From Pleodorina starrii (Eukaryota; Chlorophyta; Chlorophyceae; Chlamydomonadales; Volvocaceae), in contig BRXU01000003.1 of assembly GCA_030267565.1 (NCBI GenBank), positions 4,110,001 to 4,174,000 on the forward strand: a DNA stretch of 64,000 nt, written 5' to 3'. Shown here one piece after another: positions 1 through 12,200 of this stretch. The notes beneath the pieces are model-generated. The model did not search any database, was not told the DNA's origin, and saw only the letters and a program-made list of their open reading frames with translations. Numbering within the stretch: the stretch's first letter is position 1; each line of letters starts with the position of its first letter. A program made the position numbers and the translations under genes.

Positions 1-1998
1 CACCACCACCAGCAGCGGCAGCAGCGTCGTAGCGCCCGGCAGCAGCAGCAGCCCGCGCCGCCTGTCGACATTTGTTCTCTTGGCCATATCGTGTCGTGTG
101 ACTTAGTGCAGAGGCGCTTGGGAGGGGCTCGAAAACCAAACGCTTGGGCGTACAAGGTTGTCACAGTGACACACAGAGGTGGTATCGGCGCTAGGCAAAG
201 GCAAAGGCAAAGGCAAAGCTTATTATTGTTGCAGCCGATTTCGGTTGATTATGCGTGACAACGTATAGAAGGGCGTTGGTGTTGGTGGTGCTCTTCTTGA
301 GGGCGACTGTACGGGCAAAGGCCTGCGAACACTCGACGAGGTCCCGGTCACCAACCGTTCCGCGTCAGAGGCCAGGAAACCTCGGAACCTTCCCGCTGCA
401 TTCAAGCTGGCAAAGAGATTGAAGCTGTCTTTTGTAGCATTTGGACAGCACCGTTTCGGCGTGCTTTCTTTTCGGAGCATGGCCCGACCCGCGGGGCATT
501 GGCGCTCGGATTGTAAAAGCGCGAAAAGGCTCAGAGACGTCCAGTGAGCCAGTCCGACTGAAGGATTGAAAATCAACCAATGAAGTCTAGTCATGTGGGA
601 GGCGTTGGCAAGTCCGGTCAAGTACCAACCCTATGGCTTGCGCATGCTTGCACAATTTCCCGCCGCCCGCATATGGGGGTGGTTGGGCCGATGGTTACGA
701 TTCTGCAAATGGGCGGCCGTGCGTATTGCGCAACGATACGGATGGCCTTCACCTCATTGCAGCTGCCTTCCAGGACTAATATTTGATATTTTGCTGCTTC
801 GGAGGTTTACCACGCCCTTGCCTGTCGGTCAGCAGGCTTGCTGCCGTGCCCTCTGCCGGAGAGCGGGGGCCGCTGCTCCTCCGCAAGCGGCGCCTTCAAA
901 TGCGGGTCTGCGGGAGCACCTCGGCTCCGACGCCACCAGTGCCGCAGCACTCAATGAGATCTGCGTGCTGTGATGTGATGTGTACCGGATGATCGGATGT
1001 GATAATGCAAATCCCCGTCTCATAGCTTTGCCGTTTCCGTTTGTCAGAGCCGTTGGGCCATGCTGGGGGAGAGGGGCTGCCGCCCCCCTCCCCCAGACCC
1101 CCTTCCCCCCGACGGTGGGGGGCGGGGGGCTGTTGCCCCCCATCCCCCCACACCCCCCTTTCCCCTCGGGCCGTCCGCATAGCCGTGTCACAACGTTCAT
1201 GACGTATTTAGGATGCGGGGTGGGGGTATTGAGTGGACAGTAGGAGCCAACCTGTTCAGCCGGACGTACATTCCGCGCCGCCTTTCGGCTACACCTCAAC
1301 GTGTCACACGCCCACTTTGTTCACGGGGCCCACTCCCCGGGCGGGGCCGAAGCCCCGCCAGCTGACTCGGTCCGATTGCATCTCGAAGCTCTCGCGGTGA
1401 AACTGCCCGAAACCACATTGCCAGCGTACCGTACACACTGAGCCCCAGAGGCGTCCTCGCTTAGGCAGCGGAAAGTCAGTCCGTAATGGAGGACATCATT
1501 ACTGTACGGCACCACGTATACGGTAACGATTTGACGCATCCGATCCCAAACCCTCAACTCGCAAGACGAGCCCCGAGAACGGGGCAAGGGGCAAGGGGCA
1601 AGCAGCCCGGGAAAGACGCAGCAGACTCAGACAAGTGCGCTCGACGCGCAAAGGCCCTTGCCCGTAAACAGCATTTGCAGTCGCAGCAGCTAGCTTCAGC
1701 CAACTTTTCGACGTCGTCGTTGACGATGCTGAATGGTCGCTACGTGGCTGTGACACTCATCGACCCACTGACCCACGGGCCAGCACCAGCACCAGTACCA
1801 GCGCCGGGACTAAGCTGTCGTGGCTAGAGGGCCAGTCAACAGGTTCCCCGCAGTACGGTACGGTACGTACAGCTTACGAAGGCACGAAACACGTTTTGGA
1901 TCCCCCGCTTTGCCCCGTGGAATGGACAATGCCCTTCCCCAGCCGATCTAGAAGCGCCCTCACAGGTTATGACGGCACCAACAACAACCTGGGGGGAT
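1..1998. other. Gene-poor left edge
   Basis: No gene could be supported here. The first 60 bases are CAG/GCC-rich and could be the tip of a glutamine-rich exon on the plus strand or the start of a minus-strand exon (ATG at 71), but too little is visible to decide. A GGCAAA hexamer is tandemly repeated near 195-220. The longest open frames in this stretch have no recognisable motif and overlap each other on opposite strands. Confidence 0.4.
1063..1170. repeat. G/C-tract inverted repeat
   Basis: Runs of five to eight G alternate with complementary C runs, giving several nested hairpins (for example CTGGGGGAG pairing with CTCCCCCAG). Blocks of this style (GGGGGCTGCCGCCCCC-like) are, from general knowledge, common interspersed repeats in volvocine algal genomes. 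There is no coding signal. Confidence 0.6.
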
Positions 1999-4900
1999 CT
2001 AGCGGGGGGCGACTGGCGGCGGGGGCCTCGGCCCGGCAGCAGCTGCTCGTGGCGCGTCCGCAGGACTCGGCAGATTCCCGCCTCTGTTGGGCGGCAGTGC
2101 GGGCGCAGGCAGCGGCGGTGGTGGCAGCGGCAGCGGTGGCGGCGGTGGCAGGTACAGCTCCCCCAGCTCCAGGGGGTGCGACAGAAAGATCCGCAGGTCG
2201 GGCAGCTGCAGCGCCGCCATCACAGATCGTAACGCCGCGGACGGCTGCGGTTGCTGCTGCTGCTCCGGTTCCTGCCGTTGTTGCTGCTCTGGCTGCTGTG
2301 CACCATGCTGCCCGCTTCGCTGCGCTTCGCCCTCCACCTCACCGAACTGCCAGGTCGTCTCCGCCCCCGCATCCCAGACCCGCGACGGCAGCACGTCTGG
2401 CGGCAAGCCGGCGCTCACGCCCACTCCCAGCGCACAGGCCATACCCCGGACCGCCTGCCTCGCCAGATCCCACTCGCCGACAGATCGAGGCTGCTGCTCC
2501 CCCTGCTGCTCCCCCTGTCGCTGCTGCCCCCGCTGCCGCTGCTGCCGCTGATGCTCCCCCTGCTGCTGATCCGAGTCACTTGCCCCGGCGCCTCCCCCGA
2601 GCCCACCCGACCCGCCACACCCGGCCTCCGCAGCCGCAGCCCCGGGCCTGCGGGCCTGCGAGGATGTATCGGTACCACGCGGGGGGCCCTGCGGCACACG
2701 CACCCACGCGGGCGACACGCAGGCCGGCTGCCGCCACTGCAGCGGCGCCGCCGTCGCCTCCTCCCCCACAGGACCCCGTCCCAGGCTGTGCGCTTCCTGG
2801 CACGCGGCGGCGCTCCCGCAGGGCTGCTGTTGCTTCAGGGACGCTCCTGGTTCCGGAGCCTGTAGTGGGGCCTGCAGGGCTGCGAACCATTCCAGCCACG
2901 TGGGGGGCATCTCGCGCCAGGGTGACGCCTGATGGACGGCCTCACGCGGGGGCGGCGAGGGGCCGCCGGCGCAGCTGGGGGGAACGGCCGCGGCTTGGCG
3001 AGTGGCCCCGCTGGCTCCTCCGCGGCTCGGAGTCGGTAAAACAGCATGTGATGGCGGCGGCTGCGCCGATCGCTCGGGTCCCAACCGGCCGCTCGGCGGC
3101 GGCAGCAGCATCCCGGGTCGGAGGCGGCCGGCGTGTCTCCAGTCCGGGCCGCGTGCTTTCGGCCCCGCCGCCTGGCTGTCCGCAGCGCCGCCCTCGAGCT
3201 CCGACGCCGCCTCACCTTGGTCGTCTCCGCTGCTGCCTTCATTGCTGCTGCTGGTTGCGTCGCCGCTGCTGGTGGTGGTGGTGGTGGTGGTGGTGGTGGT
3301 GGTGGTGGTGGTGGTGGTGGTGGTGGTGGTGTCACCGGCGCTGTCACTACCACTGTCCCGGTCGCTCCTTCCGCCGGTGGAGTCCACGCTGCCAGATGTG
3401 GTCGCTGTTCCCTCTTCCTGGCTCATGCTTGGCTCGCCGGAGGGCTCGCCACCGCCGCCTCCGCCGACCCCGCCCTCCGCCGCTGCCCCAGCCCTTGCCT
3501 CCTGGCGCGTCTTCCTGCTGTCCCGCCGCCACACCGCACCCCCGTAGGCCGCCTCCCCAACCCCGGGCGCATCCTCCTGCCGCCGCCGCTTCGGGGCCCT
3601 GGACCGTGACGGCTCCCCCGGGGCCCCGTGTCCGCCCGCGGGGCAGCCCGCTGTGGCGGCAGCAGTGGGGGCGTCCCTGAGCCCCTCCCCTCCGCCCCTC
3701 CAGGCCGCCGCCGCCGCCGCCGGGTTGCCCGGGGGCACCAGCGGGGGCGCCGCTGAGGCGGTGTGCAGCCGCTCGGCAGCCCACCAAGCCACAATGAGGG
3801 TGGTGCGGCGGGAAGGGGAACGGGAAGGCACCTGAGAAGCAGCGCTTGAGAACCCGCCCCCAACATTCAGCTGCTGCTGCTGTTGCTGCTGCTGTGGCGG
3901 CGGCAGCGGTGGCGGCTGCGGCATGACTCCATGCAGCAGGTCCCCCGGGAAGAGCAGCAGGCGATTGGGTCGAGGAGCCACGGGCCAGGCGCGCAGCGCC
4001 AGAGGGGGCGCAGGGCTCAGAGGGGCGGCCGCGGATGATGACGACCGGTCCTCAGCCCGGGGGTCTGGATGCACACGGGCGCCTGAGGCGGGTGGGGCGG
4101 CGATATGGACGTGTGCGCACAGGGGCCGGAGGGAGGGAGGGTTGTCCTGTCCAGTCCTTTCCTTTCCTGTCCTGTCCTGTCCTCCTTCAATTTGTTCCTT
4201 TGGCGCCGTTGACCTTTAGGGCGCACCGGGGACGACTCCGCAATCCAAATCGCGTTCCTAGCCACAGGTGTACAGCAGTGCAGTACGGTGCAATACAGTG
4301 TTGAACAGTGTACCGGTAGTACATGACAATGCAGTTCCACCTGCCATGACTCTTCCGTTCGTGCCTTGGGCTCACCCGCGGTCGTCTGGTCGAGCACCAA
4401 AGTGGGGCCCCCGGGGCAGCGACGACCCCCCGCGTCTCCTAGATCCGACAACGGGGATGACGATGGCGCGGCTGCCACAGCCGTAGCCGCTTCGCGGGGT
4501 CTGCTGCATGCGGCAGTCGACAGCGTCGTCGGAGGCAGAAAGAGCACGCTGCTGTACAGCGGGTGAGCCAGGCGGTAGGTCTCCACTCCCTGGGGAGGGT
4601 GGGGGGGCGGGTGGGTGTTGAGACGGCCCAACCAGGCGCGAGGGCGCGAGGGCGCGAGGGCGCAAGGACAGGTACGCGTGTGCGAAAAGGGACATCGGGC
4701 CGCAACGCAATTCACAAATCCGTGGCCACGTACCGTACCGCCGGCGGCAAGCACTACCTCTCACCAGGAACCGTAAGCCCCCACTGCCAGCCCACTTATC
4801 CCGGTGTCAGGTGCAACCGGCCCCCGGCCAATCTCCAGAACCGGGTGACTCTCGCCCGCATACCGGTACCGGGCCACTCACCCCAGCCCGACATCAAAGA

Positions 4901-6898
4901 CAGGTCCCGCCCAAGGGGCTGTCCGATCCTCCAGATCCAGATGCAAAACCAGCTTTAGATCCAGATCCAGATCCAGATCCAGATGTAGATCTGAGTTCAC
5001 CTTGCAACCCACCCGCCCCGCCCACCACACACCCACCCACCCACCCACCCGGCGCAGGACATCCTCATTGACATCGAAGTGCAGCTGGTGCGCCGCAGCC
5101 GGATCGCGAGTGTGCGCCCACCACTCCGCCACCACCGCCCCGCGCAGCGCAGTGGCGACCGCGGACAGCTCCGAAACCCCGGGCGCCGCCAGCGCCGCCG
5201 CCAGCAGCCTCCGGTGCAGCCACTGGATCGCCTCCTCGACCACTGATGACGGCGCCTGGTCCTGAAACGGTGGTACAACAGCATACACGGGGGGCGGCAA
5301 GTGGCGGGAGTGGAACAGGCTGGGCGCCAAGTGAGCTGTCCGGATGCTGAAGTAGTGAGCCGTCCGAATCCGTGCTGGTGGTCGGACGTCGGCGCCCAAC
5401 CCCCCATGCCGCATCCGCATCGGGTGTACTTACCTCTCTCTGCTTTTGCAGACGGGACGATTTCGATTACCTCAGATCTTATTAACCGTTACCGGCCTCC
5501 CGCGTATTCGTGGACACATTCTTCCCCTCGCAGACAACATCCTATTGACGGACCCGCGTCTCAGTCGCAAGCCCCCGTTGCAGCACTCGCTCCGAAACCC
5601 GTCCATCACTCCACACTCGCCCGTATATCTGAGCTCGTCGATATCAGCCCGTCCGCAACACTGGCACACAGAAACGCGAGGCACCACCACCGTCCCTTCG
5701 AATGCCTGCCGTACCAGGCGGTACAGATAGCTGAAGAACGGCGTCGCCCCCCTGCCGTACCGGTGCTGCCGCCAGTAAGGTGTGGCGCCAGCGGGGTCGA
5801 ACGCCGCCGCCAGGCGCTGCAGCAGCCCCTCGGGCAGCATTTGATCGCAGATTAGGGGTGACGCCGCCGGTATCGACAGCGCCCTCCCGCCACCGGTCTC
5901 TGAAGGGCCGCCGCCACCGCCGCCAGCGTCAGCGACGGTGGCGGCAGCAGCGGCGACGTTGGTACGGCCCACGCTTGACGCGCACGCGGCCCAGACCTGG
6001 TCCGAGAGGCGCAGGCGGTAGCCGAGGCCCGCGACCCACGGGTCCGCCGAGGAGCCGCGCCCTGCCGCGCACAGTGCCAGCGCCTGCGAGGCGGAGCGCA
6101 TCCGCGGGCTGTCAGCCAGTGCCCTCCGCCACCGGGTCATCCGCCATCGCGTTGAGTGGAGGTAACGGAGTGCTGCAGCAGAGCTTGATCTCCACGCCTC
6201 CGCGCGCTGATGTAAGCATGCTGATACTCGACTGGCATGGACGCCCGGCAAATCCGTATTATTCCAAGAGTGTGTGTATGCTGCCTAGTACGATTATAAG
6301 GCATGCTGGTGCGTACTGGCAGGATACGCAGGATTCGGGAGGATACGACACGCCCACGACCCGACCCACATGCAGATACTGCGCCTGGGCGACCTCCTGA
6401 CACGCCAGCGCCAGCAGCTCCCGGGCGCGAGCGCTTTCTGACAGTGCCCCCGCGCGGTCCGCACCGCCGGTACCGTCAGCAACGGCAACGGCGCCTGCCG
6501 AAGGCGCCGCCGCCGTCGGCTGGCCGCCGGTGTGGGTCTCGGCAGCGTCGCAAGTGGCGCCGGCAGGCGCCGCAACGGGTGCGGCCCGACCCAAGCGGTG
6601 CGCCTCCGCTCCACCGGCTTCCGATTGCGGCGTTGGCGTGGCGGCTGGTGGCCAGGCGTCCAAGCAGCGGCGAAGGCGGAGGGTCGCCTCGGTCAGCGCC
6701 AGGGTCCCAGCTTGCAAGTCCGACTGGGGAAGGAAGGGCAAAGGAGTTTCGGGTAGATGTTTCGGTTTGTATGGCGACTGGCACTACTTTCGAAGGCGTG
6801 GAAATTTTTGTTTGAGGAAAACTCGCCTTGCAGCGGTTCCATTGCTCGACCGATTGGTGAACTTGCAATAGTTGTTGCAATACAGTAGATTCCGCCAT
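1999..6898 (-). CDS. 2-oxoglutarate/Fe(II) oxygenase-like protein with long disordered tail
   Basis: Six exons (minus strand): 6898-6827, 6723-6366, 6172-5715, 5261-5049, 4589-4376, 4082-1999; about 1,132 aa. The oxygenase core is carried by exons 3-6. It has the ICDQMLPEGLLQRL helix and the YWRQHRYG...FFSYLYRL segment, then EWWAHTRD and the iron motif HFD (about residues 357-359), then GGPTLVLDQTTAGE, the distal histidine in FPGDLLHGV (about 489) and the arginine in RRTTLIVAWW. This is the H-x-D...H...R set of the cupin-fold oxygenases; the substrate is unknown. The remaining C-terminal 590 or so residues are Ala/Gln/Gly/Ser/Pro-rich and contain 20 consecutive Thr. Intron 1 has a GC donor (AAG/GCGAGT). 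The exon 2-3 junction is the least certain. Start: ATG with intron phase matching exon 2. There could be further introns inside the last 2-kb exon. Confidence 0.72.
3271..3330. repeat. (GGT)20 trinucleotide repeat
   Basis: Twenty uninterrupted GGT units on the plus strand. Read on the minus strand within the oxygenase-like gene they encode 20 consecutive threonines (ACC). A pure repeat of this length is likely to vary in length between strains. Confidence 0.95.
4636..4667. repeat. 8-bp tandem repeat in an intron
   Basis: GCGCGAGG is repeated three times, followed by one variant copy (GCGCAAGG). It lies in the intron between exons 4 and 5 of the oxygenase-like gene. Confidence 0.85.
4957..4992. 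repeat. (AGATCC)n hexanucleotide repeat
   Basis: Four perfect AGATCC units followed by two variant units, in the intron between exons 4 and 5 of the oxygenase-like gene. Confidence 0.85.
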
Positions 6899-8722
6899 TG
6901 CTGCGACGATAAAAATAATACATTGTTGATTCGGCCTCCCGTCGGGCCAATGAAAAATGGTTTCGGGGGCATGTCTCGGAGCAAATCGTTGGTTCCGTTG
7001 GGTTCCGTTGCCAACAGGAGAACAGGTCATAGCCGAGATGACCGTATCGGGCAAGAAAGCAAGCTCCTCGTGCCAAGCGCCTTGTGCAACTATGAAACTA
7101 CGCAAGTCGATGGTGGTGAGCGACGGCTTGCTAAGTGCTCAGCGACGCCCCCCCCCCAAAAAAAAGTACCGTACCCTATGTCTCTATCGCTTGCGGATGA
7201 ACCCTGTGCTCTGGGCAGTAATGTCCCTCCCTCCAGTGCTCCCTCGTCTCGCACACTCGCAGCCTTTCAAACAGAAGTCAGCAAAATTCTGCTGCCCCAT
7301 GCTGCGGGTACGGCCCAGCTGCTTCCAGCTCCTCTGTAACAAACGATCCGCCCACCGCTCCCATGGTCTGGAGCTCTGGAGCCCACTGCAACCACCACCA
7401 CCCGCCTGGCTCACGCAGAGCCTGTGCTGGCAGCCGCTGCCCTTACAAGTGTCTGGCTATGGACACGGCGCACACGGCATTGCCTCCGCACGAAGCACGC
7501 CGTTGTCGAGGGACGTCTCAGGGCTCCAGGTATTAGCCTTGGGGTTTGCTCCAGACATACCTGCTTCCCAATCATCGCGTAGCCACGATTTCAGGGGCGA
7601 GGCCCCAGGCGCAAAGCATTGGCTGCAGAATGCAGACGCGCCCTCCTTCACCTGCTCCACCTCCGCCCGCACTGGCAGCTGCAGCTATTGGCCCAATGAC
7701 GGTGACGGCGGGGGTGGGGCCGTCACCGCCGCCGCGTCCGCGCCCCTCGCTGACACGCCCACCCAGCACTCCGCCGTCAAGACTGACTGCACGCCAAGTC
7801 GCCAACCACTGCTGTCCGCGTCCAAACCTGCCCCGGCTTAAAGCCTCCCAGCCGAAGGGACACCGTAACCCGCTCCGTACCTGTCGAGTGCCACTAGTCC
7901 ATGTTACAATGGATGGAAGGCTAGTGGCTACGGTGGGATGTGTGTTACACAGTGTGGACTGAGGAGCACCGCATGAGGTCTTGCGGTGCGGTGAGTGTAA
8001 AGGGCCCCACGGCCCAACCCAACGGGCCAGCACTGCAGGCTTCGACCCTCTGTTTCCCGGAGACAAAGGGGAGACAAGGGGGGATATCGGTCCCATGGGA
8101 CCCGCCAGGACCCGCCGAACTGCGATCTCTGGGGTCCAGTCGGTTTGTTGGCGAAGGCGGGATTGCTAAATGCAAAGAACGGCCCAAAACCATTTAGCAA
8201 CTAGTGCCGCCGGCGAAGCAACGACAATGTTGGGATCGCAGTCGGACATTGAAACGACGCAGCCAAGGGCACTAGGGCAGCCAAGGGCCTTACGGAGCTT
8301 TCCCCGGGGCCCAGGGGCGTGCCCGCATGTGCCCGCCGAAGGCGAAGCCAGAGCGAACCATTAGCGCCGAGCCGACGCGCACAGTCATCCTGCAATCATC
8401 CTGCGATCCGGTCACCGTATGCAAGTCATACCCTAATTATCTAGGGCGAACGCACTCAACAAGCAATAGTCCAACGGTGCAGTCCATGGAGCGTCAATTT
8501 GCTGCGATGCGGTGCAATCGTGCGTTGCCAAGCCATTCCAGCCGCCAACCGAAAGGTGTCGGGGCAGCGGTGACAACCTGGAACGATGCCGCGGCCCGGG
8601 TTTGAACCCCAGAACATGTGCAAACGCAAACGTGCATACGCCCACCGCGCACGCCAGCCGACAGTGTATCGGAGGCCCGCGGCCACCAAGTGAGCCGGAC
8701 TGGAACCTCGTCCGCGTCGTAC

Positions 8723-8755
<33 letters not shown>

Positions 8756-9241
8756 CGCTTAACGTCAATGATCTGTTCTGTTCGAACCGAAGGGACACGC
8801 GTCCGGTATACTACTGTTTAGTGTAGGTTTGTGTCGAATTAGGCAGGCACCTACATGTTGGGTTTGTGTGCCTCGCCTGCATTTGTGATGCTTTCGCCAA
8901 CACAGCATTGCCCCCTGCCCGATGCTCAGCCAAGCCTGCCCGATGCTATGGAATATATAAAGTGCGCTCGACATGCCCTCACACACACATTCGCCTGGCC
9001 CCTGACCCCAGGCAGTGCCGAACGTTTGTTATTTCGGTTGCGGTGCCGTACAAATAAAAACAAGGAACCTGTCCAATCGTTCGGCTACGTCGCACTTTTA
9101 GGACTTAATCCATAGAACTCCATCATTCAAAAAAGCGCGAAACACAATCCCCCAGTTGCAACCGCGCAAGGTGGGCGCCCAACCCGGTGAGACCGAGTCG
9201 TATAAGAGCCGTACGATTTACGGCAGACCCCAACCGGCGGT
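6899..9241. other. Intergenic region between the oxygenase-like and lectin-receptor genes
   Basis: No coding exon with consistent splice phase was found on either strand. It holds the promoter side of the oxygenase-like gene (an AT-rich TATTATTTTTAT stretch lies about 15-30 bases upstream of its ATG), a C8A8 tract near 7145 and a CA microsatellite. A TATATAA motif at 8953-8959 points along the plus strand but has no recognisable gene downstream. Confidence 0.4.
8721..8757. repeat. (CA)n microsatellite
   Basis: Dinucleotide repeat of about 18 CA units, interrupted by one T and one G substitution. Confidence 0.9.
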
Positions 9242-12200
9242 CTACCTGGTCAAGCGCGCCGCTGCCTGGGGTACAGCTGGGCTGTTGGGCATGCTGACGT
9301 CATCGTACGACAGGCGCGAGCCGACGCCCGCCGAAGCCGCCGTCGCCGCCAACGTCGCGGGGCTGAGACCAAACGCCCCCACGTCCAACGCTTCCGGCCG
9401 CGACCGGCCGCGGAGCGACGTCGCCCCCACATCCGTCAAACGTCCGCTCCTCCGACTGAATGCGGATTCAGCGCTTCCCTGGTGGGTCGGCGTTGCCTTA
9501 TCGGCGCTGGCATCGCCACCGTATCCGTACCCATAGCCGTACAGGCCGCCATAAAGCAAGCTGCTCTCGCCGCCGCCGCCGCCGCTGCCGCCAAAGGTGC
9601 GCCCCTCCGTCGCCTCCGTCCCAAGCGATGATCTGCTGACCTGACGCTTCGCCCAGCTCTCCCCCGCCCGGCCGCTGGGCGATCCCTGGAGCGATCCCTG
9701 GAGCTGCTGCAGCTGCCACGATGACGGACTGCCTTGCATCCGCCGCAACGACGACACCGGAGTCAACGGCTTGGGGGGCCGAGCGCTGAGCGAATTGCCC
9801 ACCGAATCCGTCCGCTCCAGGTGCAGTGGCGGCGGCGGCGGCCCGGCCTTGGCCTTGCGGAGTGACAGGGCGTCGACGTCGGTGTCGTGGACCAGGGATG
9901 TGAGGGTCAGGGCCGCGCCGTGCCGCTGCTGCTGTCGGCGGCGCAGCAGCAGCAGCACCGCCAGCGCCACGCCGGCCGTCAGCACTCCGCCCAGGACCGC
10001 CGCGATGATCAGCATCAGGCGGTTGCTGCGGCGGCTGAGGGCGGGGGGACTGGGCGGGTCGCTGAGCTCGGAGAGGGAGACGACGGTGACGATGGACTCC
10101 TGAGGGCACGAGGCGTGTGGGGGCGAGGAGGCGAGGAGGCGAGGAGATGATACGAGAGGGCTGAGGGAGGTGGGCAGCGGAGGAAGGCCGGGGAAACGGG
10201 TGTGAAGTGGCGGGCACAGTCAGCCGCGGGGGGCCAAAGGAACAAAGGTATCGGGCGTCAAGTATGCGGCAGCCGGGGCGGGGCGGGGCGTGGTCCGTGA
10301 GGCTTATCGTATCAAGAGGCTGTCAAGTGCCGAGGGCGGGAAAGACGGATGCGTGAGGGGCGCTGGAAGCCTCGACATGCGAATTGAGAAACACAAAGCG
10401 ACCCTAAGCTCAGCCGCCAGACTCTTCTCGCACCCACCTGCACGCTCCAGGCTCGCACGAAGACGGCGGAGAACAGCTCCAGGGGCTGCCGACCCACCAG
10501 GGACGTCGACACGAAGTCGGAGAAGTTGGCCAGGGTGGCGCGGGGCAGGCCCCGCACGGTGAGGTTGACGTCAGCAACCACAGACCCGCTGCGCAGCGCC
10601 AGCACCGCAAAGGCCCAGGCGGGCAACTGGGTGACCTGGGACAACTGACGAGACGTTCTGAAAGGAGCGGGGCGGGGCGTTGCGCGGGCGCGGTGGTTTT
10701 GGCGGGGTTTGGGGGAGGGCTTATGAGAGCGAAATTGCGTGCAATGCAGCAGTGGTCGCTGGCGGGGAGTGGTGCGGTGCTGTGCGGTTGGCGCGGTGTC
10801 GGAAAGGGGGTAAGATTAACGGAGATACCGCAGGCGGGCGTGGGGGAAGGGGCTAGGGGAAGGGGAAAGGCTTGCCCGTTGCCTCAAAGGGGTTCCAGGG
10901 CGGATGCTGGTAAGCGATCACCAGGTGCGGTCACGGCATAGGATATGTGAGTGCGTGAGGGAGGGCAGGAGTGAAGGCCGACACGGCCGAGTGCGGTTCT
11001 ACGGACGTGGCCCGAACCTTCCCTCCGTTACGATCGCTCCAAGAGACACGTCCCGAGACAAACGACGGCAGCGAACTGGCGCCGCGCGGACGGCAGCAAA
11101 GCTACTCTTCCAGCAGGCGTGCAGCGGCAGCGGCAACAGCAGCAACGGCAACAGCGCCAGGCTGACCCACTCGTTCCGGAAGGCCTCCACCGCCGGATCC
11201 CCGTCGCCAGCCGCCAGCGTCTCGAACGGCGCACCCACGAGCCGCAACTCCAGCTGAGCCTGAAACACCCGGTAGGCGCCCCGGTAGCTGGGCTCCAAGG
11301 CATCTAGGAAGAGGCTCGCAAGCAGTGTGATTGCCCCGCCGGCGCCATCCGAGCGAGGGGTCGCCGACTCGTTCTCGCCGGGGTCTGCGCTGGCGGGTGC
11401 CTGGCAGATGAATTTGATCGTATGGTAACACGCGCGCAGCTGCGGCCCGCCGCTATCCCCCGCGGTGCTGTTGTTTCCTGGTGCGGCTGGCAGGATTGTC
11501 AGGCTGGCGCAGCAGCCGCTGGGGAGGGGCAGGACGGTGGCATGTGTGGCAGGCGGGGGGAGCGGTGGCGGCGGCGGCAGAGGGACTGGCGGTGGGGTGG
11601 CGGCGGCGGGGGGCGGTGCGGGGGTTCGCAGATCTCGGGGCGGGGGCCGGGGCCCGACCGCTGGCGTGGCGGTGGGGGCGGAGCCACTCGGCGGCTGGCT
11701 GGCTGGCGTAGCCTGAGGTGGTGTTCGGGCGGGTGGAGGAGGCGCGGGGGAAGGGAAAGGGAAAGGGGAGGGTCTTGGAGATGCTTTGAGGACGGGCCTC
11801 CTGCGGCCTGGGGACGGGGGCGTCGCCCTTAGGGAGGGCGGTGGTGGTGGTGGAGGGAGGGCGACTGGCCGGGGATTGGGAGGCGGGGACGGTGGCGAGG
11901 GTGGCTGTGGCGGCCGGGACGGCGGCCACGGCGGGCGTGGCGGTCTGGGAGGTGGCGACGGCGGGTATGGTGACGGCGACGGTGGTTGCGGTGGCGGCGA
12001 CGGCGGGGACGGCGGCGACGGCGGCAGTGGAGGCGATGGTGGCTCCGGATCCGCCGCGCAGGAGGCGTGCACCGCCAGCGCGCCGCTGCCCCAGAGCTGT
12101 GACGGGAAGATGGGAGTGACCCGCGGGTCGGTCAGCACGTACTCGAGCAGCGGCGGACTGCCGCTCCAGCTGGCGCCCGACGCCAGGCCGAACCAGAAGT

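Noticed and set aside
1896..3680. 594-codon plus-strand open frame with poly-Trp and Arg/Pro-rich sequence
   Set aside because: It is the antisense shadow of the minus-strand oxygenase-like exon: it reads the (GGT)20 repeat as Trp and has no motif or splice context.
8953..8959. TATATAA on the plus strand
   Set aside because: No gene follows within 1 kb on that strand, and the nearest gene ends here from the opposite side.
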